From assembly GCF_900103165.1 (NCBI RefSeq), contig NZ_FNKY01000001.1:620001-684000 (forward strand): 64,000 nucleotides of DNA, written 5' to 3'. Below the pieces are notes generated by a model. It was not told the origin of the DNA and ran no database searches. It worked only from the letters and a program-made list of their open reading frames with translations. The position numbers and the translations under genes were made by a program. This document shows positions 46,557-55,302 of the stretch, piece after piece. Origin of the DNA: Nitrosospira multiformis (GTDB lineage: Bacteria > Pseudomonadota > Gammaproteobacteria > Burkholderiales > Nitrosomonadaceae). How positions within the stretch are numbered: position 1 is the first letter of the stretch; each line of letters opens with the position of its first letter.

Positions 46557-48413
46557 TTGAGCGGGTTGTGTGGCTGGATAGGCTACGGCACCCACATCAA
46601 TGAGAACTTGCAGCTTGTCCAGCGAATGGCTGGACCGCTGACCCGTTTTGATGGCGGCGAGGCTCGAACATTGGCCGGGGGGAATAGCGCCCTGGCGGTT
46701 GCTGCAACCGGCGATGGCGCGCAGGTTTATCAGAAGGAAGGGCTTCTCGTGGCAATATGGGGACGAGCCGGCTTTAACGACCCCCGTCTGAACCAGCTTG
46801 CGCGTACTGATGGCATGGCAAAAATCCTGGCTGACAACTGGCGGGAAAAAGGAGAGAAAGTCTTAGAGAGTCTGACAGGGGCATTTTCCCTTTGTATCCT
46901 GCATGAAAGGGAAAATGAAGCCATTGTAGCCATAGACCGCATGGGTATTCACCCGCTTTCCTTCCAGATCTCAGGTGGATGCCTGGTGTTCGGTTCATCG
47001 GCGGATACCATCATTTTGCATCCGCAAATAAAGGCCGAAATTTCCCCGCAGGGCATCTATAACTATGTTTATTTTCACATGGTGCCCGGTCCCGGGACGA
47101 TTTATCAGGAACAAAAGCGTCTTTTGCCTGGTGAATACCTGGTCTACCGAAACGGGCGCATAGAGACTCATAAATACTGGGAAATGCGATTTCTTGAGGA
47201 TGAGAAGCGTCCCTTTCAGGAACTTAAGCAGGATTTTCTGACTGTATTGCGCTCAAGCGTGCGGGAGGCAATTGGGGACGAGGAAGCTGGAGCTTTTCTG
47301 AGCGGTGGGACCGACAGTTCGACGATCGCCGGAATATTAGGAGAAGTCAGCGGCCAGCCAGCCCGGACTTACTCCATTGGTTTCGATGCCTCGGGTTATG
47401 ACGAAATGGAGTATGCGCGTATTGCGGCGCGGCATTTCTCCACCCGGCATAAAGAATACTATGTCACTCCCGATGACATCGTGACAGCTATTCCGCAGGT
47501 TGCAGCGATTTTTGATCAGCCTTTCGGTAATTCCTCCGCCATACCCGCTTTCTATTGCGCCCGCATGGCTAAAGAAGACGGTCTGAGCCGAATACTGGGT
47601 GGCGACGGGGGAGATGAGTTATTCGGCGGCAATGTGCGCTACGCTAAACAACATCTTTTTTCCCTTTATGAACAAGTGCCTTCAGTGATGCGCAAGGGAG
47701 TGGTCGAGCCGCTGGTTTTTGGCATGCCCGGCGGAGCTGCCCTGCCTCTGGTGCGCAAGGCCCGCAGCTACATCGAGCAGGCATCAATTGCAATGCCGGC
47801 GCGCACAGAAACTTATAACCTGCTGGAGCGTTATGGTCATGGGGAAGTCTTTACCCGGGAGTTCCTGGCTACTGTCAATGCGGGCTATCCCGCTAGCCTC
47901 CTGGATGAAATCTATCATCAGAGCGATGCTAACAGCCTGATAAACCGTATGCTTGCTTTTGATCGCAAGTTCACGCTTGCCGACAATGATTTGCCTAAAG
48001 TGGCAAAAGCTTGCGAATTGGCGGGAATAGACGTGGGGTTCCCTCTTATCAGCGATGAGATTACCGCGTTCTCTGTACGACTTGAGCCCCAGCTTAAGCT
48101 TAAAGGCACGAAGTTACGTTATTTCTTCAAAGAGGCGTTGCGAGGATTTCTGCCGGAAGAAATTATCGCCAAGCAAAAACATGGTTTCGGCTTGCCCTTT
48201 GGTGTGTGGCTCCAGCATCACAAACCATTGCAGGCCCTGGCTTCCGATAGTTTGAGCGACCTCAAGTCACGAAATGTCATACGCGCCGATTTTATCGACA
48301 GGCTGCTTGGACATCATCTGGATGAGCACGCAGGTTATCACGGCACCATGGTTTGGGTCTTGATGATGCTGGAGCAGTGGTACCGGCAGCGGCAAATTCA
48401 CAAACAGTCATAG
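46557..48413 (+). CDS. Asparagine synthase-type glutamine amidotransferase
   Basis: A 618-residue protein with an N-terminal class II glutaminase domain (to about residue 200) and a C-terminal asparagine-synthase domain with the PP-loop FLSGGTDSSTIAG near residue 238. Such enzymes in exosortase A clusters amidate a polysaccharide precursor or protein-linked sugar. Class II glutaminases need Cys as residue 1 after Met removal. The longest frame starts TTG at 46557 (M-S-G-L-C-G-W), but the TTG at 46566 places Cys next to the start (M-C-G-W) and may be right; otherwise a short propeptide must be cut. Confidence 0.88.
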   Translation: MSGLCGWIGYGTHINENLQLVQRMAGPLTRFDGGEARTLAGGNSALAVAATGDGAQVYQKEGLLVAIWGRAGFNDPRLNQLARTDGMAKILADNWREKGEKVLESLTGAFSLCILHERENEAIVAIDRMGIHPLSFQISGGCLVFGSSADTIILHPQIKAEISPQGIYNYVYFHMVPGPGTIYQEQKRLLPGEYLVYRNGRIETHKYWEMRFLEDEKRPFQELKQDFLTVLRSSVREAIGDEEAGAFLSGGTDSSTIAGILGEVSGQPARTYSIGFDASGYDEMEYARIAARHFSTRHKEYYVTPDDIVTAIPQVAAIFDQPFGNSSAIPAFYCARMAKEDGLSRILGGDGGDELFGGNVRYAKQHLFSLYEQVPSVMRKGVVEPLVFGMPGGAALPLVRKARSYIEQASIAMPARTETYNLLERYGHGEVFTREFLATVNAGYPASLLDEIYHQSDANSLINRMLAFDRKFTLADNDLPKVAKACELAGIDVGFPLISDEITAFSVRLEPQLKLKGTKLRYFFKEALRGFLPEEIIAKQKHGFGLPFGVWLQHHKPLQALASDSLSDLKSRNVIRADFIDRLLGHHLDEHAGYHGTMVWVLMMLEQWYRQRQIHKQS

Positions 48414-48865
48414 CTATTGACTTTTCATCCAAATCCTTAGTTTGACACCCGTTGGTTGAGCTTCCGGCGTCCTGCCATTACGTGGACTGTAGCCTGCGCC
48501 GGCGGCATCCCATGTATTCGGGAGCCAGCACCGGTCGCCGCCATACTCCTTGGTGAACTTGGGAACTCATTCAGCGTCTCCCGAATAATTGCCAGCGTTA
48601 GCCTCAATTCAGCCGTGCGAGGGGCGCCTCTGTTTTGTGCTTACTGATATGTCTTGGGAATACCGGCATGGATCCAAGGCCAAAGGAAAAAATTCCGTGC
48701 TTCAGGGGAAAATGCTGTCTATCATGTAGGAAACCTGCGATTCACCATAAGGCATTCATATGATTCTGACGACACCCATGTAGTGGGGAAGGAGACTCAT
48801 GAGAGATCCATGCTGTCGATCAACGGCTTTATTTACTACGTCAAGCTCATCAACAGGCAACTGAC
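48414..48865. other. 452-base gap before the arsenosugar-type cluster
   Basis: No recognised gene. A plus-strand frame from 48654 to 48869 (71 residues) ends in a GTGA overlap with the next gene and might be a small leader protein, but it has no recognisable feature. No Pho box or ArsR-type palindrome was seen. It should contain the promoter of the following cluster. Confidence 0.3.
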
Positions 48866-49570
48866 GTGACTGAGGTTGCTCTGATACTCGTTTGCAAGCG
48901 ACCGGCATCAGGCATCGCGAAGCAACGGCTCGCCGCAAGCTTGGGGAGGGAGGCAGCGACGCGAATCGCCGAAGCACTCCTCGCCTGTGCGCTGGAGGAT
49001 GCGGGCGATTGGGCCGGTCCGGTGGTTATTGCCCCGGCGCATCCTTCGGATCATGCCTGGGCGGATACGCTTTTGCCGCGGTCGCGACAGAGCGTGCGCA
49101 TACAGCCGCAAGCGGCGGGTAACCTGGGACAACGGCTGAACATTCTGGATCGCGAATTGCGCGGTATGGGACTCGAACAACTGGTTTATATCGGCAGTGA
49201 TGCGCCCGCGCTTATGGCGTCCGATTATGCCGCAGTCAACGAAGCCTTGCCTTTCCATGACAGCGTGCTGATACCAGCGGACGACGGTGGCGTGGTGCTG
49301 ATGGCAAGCCGCCATGAGTGGCCGATGCTGGGTGGTTTGCCGTGGAGCACTGCCCGCCTGGGTACAGCACTGGCAGACTGTTGCCGTGCGGCGGGGCAGT
49401 CCGTTGCTATCCTTGGGTGTAGTTTCGATGTAGACGAACACGACGATCTTGTTCGATTGGCGGTGGCGCTGAGGACGGATCAACGTCCGGCACGGCGTAT
49501 ATTGCACGCGTTGGCTTGTGATTTCGTCCAACAAGGCCAACAGAGGGAAGCGGACCATGTCGAGTTTTAG
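48866..49570 (+). CDS. TIGR04282/DUF2064-type glycosyltransferase
   Basis: A 234-residue nucleotidyl/glycosyltransferase-A fold protein. The start LILVCKRPASGIAKQRLAASLG, YIGSDAPAL near residue 110 and ADDGGVVLMA near residue 138 are typical of DUF2064 (TIGR04282), a family named for its place in arsenosugar clusters. GTG start at 48866. It overlaps the next gene by 14 bases, whose product belongs to the partner family TIGR04283. The pair probably adds and loads a sugar in the pathway, by family context. Confidence 0.87.
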   Translation: MTEVALILVCKRPASGIAKQRLAASLGREAATRIAEALLACALEDAGDWAGPVVIAPAHPSDHAWADTLLPRSRQSVRIQPQAAGNLGQRLNILDRELRGMGLEQLVYIGSDAPALMASDYAAVNEALPFHDSVLIPADDGGVVLMASRHEWPMLGGLPWSTARLGTALADCCRAAGQSVAILGCSFDVDEHDDLVRLAVALRTDQRPARRILHALACDFVQQGQQREADHVEF

Positions 49571-50243
49571 TGCGATCATCCCCTGCTACCACGACGAGGC
49601 GAAACTGGGCGATCTGCTCAACCAGCTGCGGAGCCTGCCACATCGGCCGCTGGAAACCGTGGTGGTGGATGGCGCCGGCAACAAGGCATGCCGCAAAGTG
49701 TGCGATCAATATGGCGCACGCTGGCTGGCTGGCGAACCCTGCCGGGGGCGGCAACTACTGGCGGGAGCGGCGCTGGCCCAAGGTGACGCACTATGGTTTT
49801 TGCACGCTGACAACCGCTTGCCACCCGATCCGGTGATGGCAATGGACCTCGCTATCAAGCGTGGCGCAGTGGGAGGTTATTTTCGATTTCGATTCGATTC
49901 TCCTCGCGCCTGGCCAGCATTCCTGCTGGAACCGGCTATCGCATTCCGTTGCCGGTTTGGTGTTCCTTATGGGGACCAAGGGCTATTCATGACACGTCAG
50001 GCCTATGCCGATGCTGGCGGCCATTCGCCCTGGCCCTTGTTCGAAGAGGTATCCCTGGTGCGCGGGTTGCGTCGCCTGGGGGGCTTTTTACCCTTGCGTG
50101 AGCCGCTCTTTGTCGATCCGCGCCGCTGGCATCGCGATGGCTGGTGGCGTCGTACCTGGGTAAATCGCAATCTGGCGCTGGCCTTTGCGTGCGGCGCCGC
50201 ACCTGATCAACTTGCAGCTCGCTACCGCTCTACAACGACCTGA
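49557..50243 (+). CDS. TIGR04283-type glycosyltransferase (GT2 family)
   Basis: A 228-residue GT-A glycosyltransferase. It begins FSAIIPCYHDE, with ETVVVDGAGN near residue 40 in the DxD-type region, LWFLHADNRLPP near residue 80 and GVPYGDQGLFMTRQ near residue 138, as in TIGR04283 enzymes next to arsenosugar genes. The upstream-open frame begins at 49518, but the ATG at 49557 has a GAGGGAAG ribosome-binding site. The next gene is arsM-like, 22 bases away. Confidence 0.88.
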   Translation: MSSFSAIIPCYHDEAKLGDLLNQLRSLPHRPLETVVVDGAGNKACRKVCDQYGARWLAGEPCRGRQLLAGAALAQGDALWFLHADNRLPPDPVMAMDLAIKRGAVGGYFRFRFDSPRAWPAFLLEPAIAFRCRFGVPYGDQGLFMTRQAYADAGGHSPWPLFEEVSLVRGLRRLGGFLPLREPLFVDPRRWHRDGWWRRTWVNRNLALAFACGAAPDQLAARYRSTTT

Positions 50244-50265
50244 TTTCCATCACGAGGCGATTACC

Positions 50266-51321
50266 ATGCATGACATTGTCCAACGATATTACGGCGAAAC
50301 CCTGACCAGTTCGCATGATCTCCAGACCGGCACCTGCAAGCCCGACGCGGGCTTGCCCGATTATGTGAAGCCGATACTGGCGCAGGTGCACAATGAGGTG
50401 CTGACGCGCTACTACGGCTGCGGTTTGGTGCTCCCCGAATTGCTGGAAGGTCTGACCGTACTCGATCTGGGTTGCGGCGCGGGCCGTGATGTCTACATGA
50501 TATCCAAACTGGTGGGGGAGCGTGGCAAGGTAATTGGCGTGGATATGACTGAAGAGCAGCTGACAGTCGCACGCCGGCATGAGGAATATCATCGCAAGGC
50601 GTTTGGTCATGCCGCCGGTAATGTGCTTTTTCTGCATGGCTATATCGAGCGCCTGTGCGAGCTCGAGCTGGCGGATAGCAGTGTGGACGTCATCGTGTCC
50701 AATTGCGTGATCAACCTTGCGCCCGACAAGGCGGCGGTGTTACGCGAAGCCTGGCGTGTCCTCAAGCCAGGTGGTGAACTGTATTTTTCCGATATTTATA
50801 CCGACCGTCGCGTACCCGAGGGGCTTACCCGCGACCCGGTACTCTACGGCGAATGCTTGAGTGGAGCGCTCTACTGGAATGACTTTAACCAGCTTTCCCG
50901 TGAGCAGGGCTTTGCCGATCCGCGCCTGGTGGATGATCGTAAAATTACCATTGGCAAAGCGGAACTGGCGGCGCGCACCGGGAACATCCGCTTCTATTCC
51001 GCCACCTACCGGTTATTCAAGCTGGACAACCTTGAGCCGGCCTGCGAAGACTATGGCCAGTCGGTGGTTTATCGCGGCACGATACCGCATCATCCCCACT
51101 TGTTTATATTGGACAAGCACCACCGTATAGAAACCGGAAAGCATTTCCCGGTCTGTGGCAACACCTGGCACATGCTGCACGATACCCGGTTTGCTGAACA
51201 TTTTGAGTTCTACGGTAACTTTGAGCGGCACTATGGCATTTTCGCCGGCTGCGGTATGGGACTGCCCTATAACGATACCGTAAACGATGCCGAAAATAAT
51301 CGTACGGGCGGATGTTGCTAG
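50266..51321 (+). CDS. arsM: ArsM-type arsenite S-adenosylmethionine methyltransferase
   Basis: A 351-residue class I methyltransferase. The SAM motif LDLGCGAGRD is at residues 66-75. Four Cys match known ArsM ligands: C24, C52 (in YYGCG), C147 (SNCVIN) and C197 (GECLSG). Their spacing (28, 95, 50) follows the C44/C72/C174/C224 set of algal ArsM, with the last 50-residue step identical. A GGCC end adds two more Cys. It should methylate As(III), probably giving di- or trimethyl arsenic. The frame opens at 50185, but the ATG at 50266 has a GAGGCGA site and suits the family. Confidence 0.9.
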   Translation: MHDIVQRYYGETLTSSHDLQTGTCKPDAGLPDYVKPILAQVHNEVLTRYYGCGLVLPELLEGLTVLDLGCGAGRDVYMISKLVGERGKVIGVDMTEEQLTVARRHEEYHRKAFGHAAGNVLFLHGYIERLCELELADSSVDVIVSNCVINLAPDKAAVLREAWRVLKPGGELYFSDIYTDRRVPEGLTRDPVLYGECLSGALYWNDFNQLSREQGFADPRLVDDRKITIGKAELAARTGNIRFYSATYRLFKLDNLEPACEDYGQSVVYRGTIPHHPHLFILDKHHRIETGKHFPVCGNTWHMLHDTRFAEHFEFYGNFERHYGIFAGCGMGLPYNDTVNDAENNRTGGCC

Positions 51322-51330
51322 CCGTAAACC

Positions 51331-52278
51331 ATGAAAGTCATTCCCACCAGCGCCGCACAGCCCGGCCGGTCTGAATACTGGCAGCGTACACCAGGCGATG
51401 AACCGCGCGGTTTCATCCAGCCGTATGCGCTGGAGGAATTGTGGTTTCACACGGGTACCGCCTGTAACCTCGCCTGCCCTTTCTGTCTTGAAGGCTCAAG
51501 ACCGGGAGATGATCGCTTGCAGCTGTTGCGGCTTGACGACGCCATCCCGTTTGTGGACGAGGCGTTCGATCTTGGTGTCAAGCAATTTTCCTTCACCGGG
51601 GGCGAACCTTTCATCAATAAGGACATAATAGGTATTCTCGATTACGCATTGATGCATCGGCCTTGCCTGGTGCTGACCAACGCAACCGAACCGTTACTCA
51701 AGCGTCTGCAACAATTGGAATCATTACGTGAGCGGCCGCATGCGCTGAGCTTCCGCATTAGCCTGGATTATCCTGACGCCGCAAGGCATGACGCGGGGCG
51801 CGGCAAGGGAATGTTTGCAAGCGCGCTGGAGGGCTTACGAAAACTTCATGACATGGGGTTCCGGGTATCGGTGGCGAACCAGCTCTTGTCTGGCATTACG
51901 CCAGATGTGGCTACGGCGCGTTTTGCCGGCATTTTTCGCGCTGCCGGTTTACCCGAGGATCTGCCGCGTATCGAATTCCCCGAATTTCACCCGCCTGGCG
52001 CGCGCGTGACCCCTCCAGAAATTACTGAACACTGTATGACGGCCTTCCAGACCGAGGAGACACGGCGCTCATTCATGTGTGCATTCAGCAAGATGGTGGC
52101 AAAGAGTGGCGGCCGGATGCGGGTTTATGCATGCACCCTGGTTGATGACGATCCGGATTACATCCTCGGTGAAACGTTGACGGAAGCTCTGCAAATACCT
52201 GTGAGCATGAAGCACCATCGCTGCCATAGCTGTTTCAAATATGGCGCCACCTGTAGCGAAATGAAAACGGGAAAATGA
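51331..52278 (+). CDS. Radical SAM protein of the arsenic cluster
   Basis: A 315-residue enzyme with a radical SAM 4Fe-4S site CNLACPFC at residues 45-52 (CX3CX2C), FSFTGGEPFIN near residue 86 and a C-terminal Cys-rich region (FMCAF, YACTL, HRCHSCFKYGATC) that could hold a second Fe-S cluster. It does not show the start or C-terminal domain I associate with ArsS, nor the RCCLKC-type motif of ArsL. As the next gene after arsM it may use methylated arsenic as substrate, for instance to add a 5'-deoxyadenosyl group; that is inference. Confidence 0.8.
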   Translation: MKVIPTSAAQPGRSEYWQRTPGDEPRGFIQPYALEELWFHTGTACNLACPFCLEGSRPGDDRLQLLRLDDAIPFVDEAFDLGVKQFSFTGGEPFINKDIIGILDYALMHRPCLVLTNATEPLLKRLQQLESLRERPHALSFRISLDYPDAARHDAGRGKGMFASALEGLRKLHDMGFRVSVANQLLSGITPDVATARFAGIFRAAGLPEDLPRIEFPEFHPPGARVTPPEITEHCMTAFQTEETRRSFMCAFSKMVAKSGGRMRVYACTLVDDDPDYILGETLTEALQIPVSMKHHRCHSCFKYGATCSEMKTGK

Positions 52279-52317
52279 ATTGCTGTCCGCGAATTTTGAT
52301 TTTTAGAGACGCCCAAG

Positions 52318-54456
52318 ATGAAACATTGGTGGCTACTCATCGTGCTGGTGCTATTGGCTGGATTGTTCTTTGCCTTTGATCTCCAACGGTTTCTCAGTCT
52401 CGAAATGCTCAAGAGCAGCCGGGACGAACTGCAACAAGCCTTTCAGGTGCGGCCATTTCAGGTTATTGGCCTCTATGCCGCAGTTTATATTGTCATAACC
52501 TCGCTTTCCCTGCCCGGTGCAACGTTGATGACGTTGGCCGGCGGTGCTGTCTTCGGGCCGTGGGTGGGGATTCCAGCGGCAGTCATCTCCGCCAGTATCG
52601 GTGCAACCGTGGCTTTCTGGACGGCGCGTTATCTTTTTCGCGACGCTGTACATCAGCGCTTCGGCGGCCATATGGCTGCAATCAATGCCGGCATTGAGCG
52701 TGACGGCGCATTTTATCTTTTCACCTTGCGTCTGGTACCGGTATTTCCTTTTTTCGTGATCAATCTCCTGATGGGGCTGACCGTCATCCGGAGCGGTACG
52801 TTCTTCTGGGTCAGCCTATTAGGGATGCTTGCCGGCACCGCGGTTTATGCTAACGCCGGGACCCAGTTGGGCACACTCACAAGTTTGTCCGGCATTTTGT
52901 CGCCATCGCTAATCGGATCGTTTATTCTGCTGGCTGCCTTCCCGTGGCTGGCACGGCTGGGGCTGGAGCGTGTCAAGGAGAGCAGAGTGCGCGGACATTG
53001 GTCCAGGTCGTCCAGGCCAAGCCGATTCGACCGCAATCTGGTGGTTATCGGGGCCGGTGCGGCGGGCTTGGTAACCTCATACATAGCAGCCAGCACGCGC
53101 GCCAAGGTGACATTGATCGAAGGCTACAAGATGGGGGGCGACTGTCTCAATTTCGGGTGTGTACCTTCCAAGTCACTGATTCGTTCGGCCAGCTTTCTGC
53201 GACAGGCTCGGCACGCCAAAGACCTTGGCATCGCCAGTGTAACCGTCGACTACAATTTCGGCGACGTGATGGCGCGCGTGCATCGAATCATCAGCACGGT
53301 TGAGCCGCATGATTCAGTGGAGCGCTATACGGAACTGGGAGTGGAAGTCATTCATGGCAATGCGCGCATTACTTCGCCCTGGACGGTGGAGGTCAATGGA
53401 CAGACCATAACCACTTGCGCTATCGTTATCGCCACCGGCGCCTCTCCCGCTATCCCTTCGATTCCGGGGTTGGAGCAGGTGCGCTATTATACGTCCGACA
53501 CCATCTGGTCACTTACTGAACGCCCGGAGCGGCTCGTCGTGCTAGGAGGAGGACCGGTTGGCTGCGAGTTGGCGCAGGCGTTTGCACGCCTTGACTGTCA
53601 GGTCACGCAAGTGGTGAGAACGGGTTTGATGGAGCGTGAAGATGCGGATGCCGTTGCGCTGATTGAAGCGGCGTTGTGCGCCGATGGCGTGCGTGTACTG
53701 ACTCAAACCGAGGCTATTCGTTGTGAACGCGACTCCGGTCAGCAATGCTTGATGGTGCGTTACCAGGATGGAACCGAAGAAATGCTTCCGTTTGATGCCA
53801 TGCTGTGCGCAGTGGGAAGAACTGCCCGGACCGAGGGTTTTGGACTGGAGGAATTGGGAATTCCAATTTCACCCAAGCGTACCATTGAAACGGATGCGTG
53901 GCTGCAGACGCTTTATCCCAACATCTACGCTTGCGGCGATGTGGTGGGGCCATACCAGTTCACCCATGTTGCGGCGCACCAGGGCTGGCATGCATCGGTG
54001 AATGCGCTGTTTGGCGCCGTGAAACGCTTTAAGGTGGATTACTCAGTGATTCCCCGGACCACATTTACCAGCCCGGAAGTTGCCCGGGTCGGGTTATCGG
54101 AGGATGAAGCGAAGAAGCAGGGTATTTCCTATGAGGTGACACGCTATGGGCTGGAGGACCTCGACCGCGCTATTGCCGATGAAGCGGCACATGGCTTTGT
54201 CAAGGTGCTCAGCGTGCCGGGTAAAGATCACATTTTAGGTGTGACCATTGTTGGCGAGCACGCCAGTGACCTGCTGGTGGAATTCGTGCTGGCGATGAAA
54301 CATGGTCTCGGCCTCAACAAAATACTCGGCACGATCCATACTTATCCAACTTGGTCGGAGGCCAACAAATACGCCGCAGGCGAATGGAGGCGTGCACATA
54401 TGCCACATCGCCTGCTTGATTGGGCGGAAAAATATCACACTTGGCGGCGAGGTTAG
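52318..54456 (+). CDS. Fusion of TVP38/TMEM64 membrane domain with a disulfide oxidoreductase
   Basis: A 712-residue two-domain protein. Residues 1-225 are a TVP38/DedA-related membrane domain (about five helices; VYIVITSLSLPGATLMTLAGG and LRLVPVFPFFVINLLMGLT). After a basic linker, residues 240-712 are an FAD/NAD(P) disulfide oxidoreductase: VVIGAGAAGLV near 242, redox pair CLNFGC (C276/C281), NAD-binding LVVLGGGPVGCELAQAF near 404, and a C-terminal dimerisation domain with HTYPTWSE, the Lpd/MerA His-Glu pair. No N-terminal HMA domain or C-terminal Cys pair of MerA. The partner thiol is unknown; reduction of an arsenic-thiol compound is possible. Confidence 0.88.
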   Translation: MKHWWLLIVLVLLAGLFFAFDLQRFLSLEMLKSSRDELQQAFQVRPFQVIGLYAAVYIVITSLSLPGATLMTLAGGAVFGPWVGIPAAVISASIGATVAFWTARYLFRDAVHQRFGGHMAAINAGIERDGAFYLFTLRLVPVFPFFVINLLMGLTVIRSGTFFWVSLLGMLAGTAVYANAGTQLGTLTSLSGILSPSLIGSFILLAAFPWLARLGLERVKESRVRGHWSRSSRPSRFDRNLVVIGAGAAGLVTSYIAASTRAKVTLIEGYKMGGDCLNFGCVPSKSLIRSASFLRQARHAKDLGIASVTVDYNFGDVMARVHRIISTVEPHDSVERYTELGVEVIHGNARITSPWTVEVNGQTITTCAIVIATGASPAIPSIPGLEQVRYYTSDTIWSLTERPERLVVLGGGPVGCELAQAFARLDCQVTQVVRTGLMEREDADAVALIEAALCADGVRVLTQTEAIRCERDSGQQCLMVRYQDGTEEMLPFDAMLCAVGRTARTEGFGLEELGIPISPKRTIETDAWLQTLYPNIYACGDVVGPYQFTHVAAHQGWHASVNALFGAVKRFKVDYSVIPRTTFTSPEVARVGLSEDEAKKQGISYEVTRYGLEDLDRAIADEAAHGFVKVLSVPGKDHILGVTIVGEHASDLLVEFVLAMKHGLGLNKILGTIHTYPTWSEANKYAAGEWRRAHMPHRLLDWAEKYHTWRRG

Positions 54457-54468
54457 CAGGAGGGGGGC

Positions 54469-55302
54469 ATGAAAATATTGTCAACAACGCAGTATGTGAT
54501 GTTAGCGGCGGCGTTACTGCTGGGATCTGGCTGGAGCCTGTCCAGTAATGCCGCTTCACAAAAACTGGTTTTAACCGGTGCCAGCACGATTGCCCCGTTA
54601 GCGGGAGAGATCGCCCGGCGCTTCGAGTCACTGCATCCCGGCCTGCGAGTGGATGTGCAGACCGGTGGTTCCGCGCGTGGCATTAGCGATGCCCGCAACG
54701 GAATTGCCAGCATTGGCATGGTATCCCGGACTTTGAAACCGGAAGAGAATGATCTTCATGCGCATACGATTGCGTGGGATGGCGTCGGAATCATCCTGCA
54801 CGCGAACAACCCGGTCACCGCGCTAAGCCGGCAGCAGCTTATCGATATTTATACCGGAAAGATCACCACATGGAAGACTGTAGGTGGGCGAGATGCGCCC
54901 ATCACCGTGGTCAACAAAGCCGAAGGACGCTCAACACTTGAATTGTTTTTGAGTTATTTGAAATTAAGGAACAGTGATATCAAGCCGCAAGTGATCATCG
55001 GCGACAACGCACAGGGGATAAAGACCGTGGCAGGCAATCCGAATGCCATCAGCTACGTTTCAATAGGTGCGGCCGAATATGAAATAACACGCGGCACGGC
55101 AATCAAGCTATTGCCGCTTGACGGCATTGCGGCTACGGTGGCTAATGTGCGTAAGGGTACTTTCCCCCTGTCGCGGCCGCTTAATCTGGTAACGCGGGAA
55201 GTGCCGAGAGGATTGATTCTGGATTTTATAGAATTCGCCCGCTCGGAGTCGGTATATGGTCTGGTCGAAGCACAATATTTCGTCCCCGTCAGCATCCGCT
55301 GA
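54469..55302 (+). CDS. pstS: PstS-like phosphate (or arsenate) binding protein
   Basis: A 277-residue periplasmic binding protein with signal peptide (cleavage near NAASQ). VLTGASTIAPLAGEIARRF and VDVQTGGSARGISDARNG are the anion-binding loops of PstS-type proteins, with Thr/Ser and Arg/Gly ligands. It lies 12 bases after the fusion gene behind a GGAGGGGGG ribosome-binding site. The following genes complete an importer. There is no Pho box in front of it. Confidence 0.88.
   Translation: MKILSTTQYVMLAAALLLGSGWSLSSNAASQKLVLTGASTIAPLAGEIARRFESLHPGLRVDVQTGGSARGISDARNGIASIGMVSRTLKPEENDLHAHTIAWDGVGIILHANNPVTALSRQQLIDIYTGKITTWKTVGGRDAPITVVNKAEGRSTLELFLSYLKLRNSDIKPQVIIGDNAQGIKTVAGNPNAISYVSIGAAEYEITRGTAIKLLPLDGIAATVANVRKGTFPLSRPLNLVTREVPRGLILDFIEFARSESVYGLVEAQYFVPVSIR

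Noticed and set aside
51331-52278. Naming the radical SAM protein ArsS
   Set aside because: Neighbouring families suggest it, but the protein lacks the features I know for ArsS; the name would overstate the evidence.
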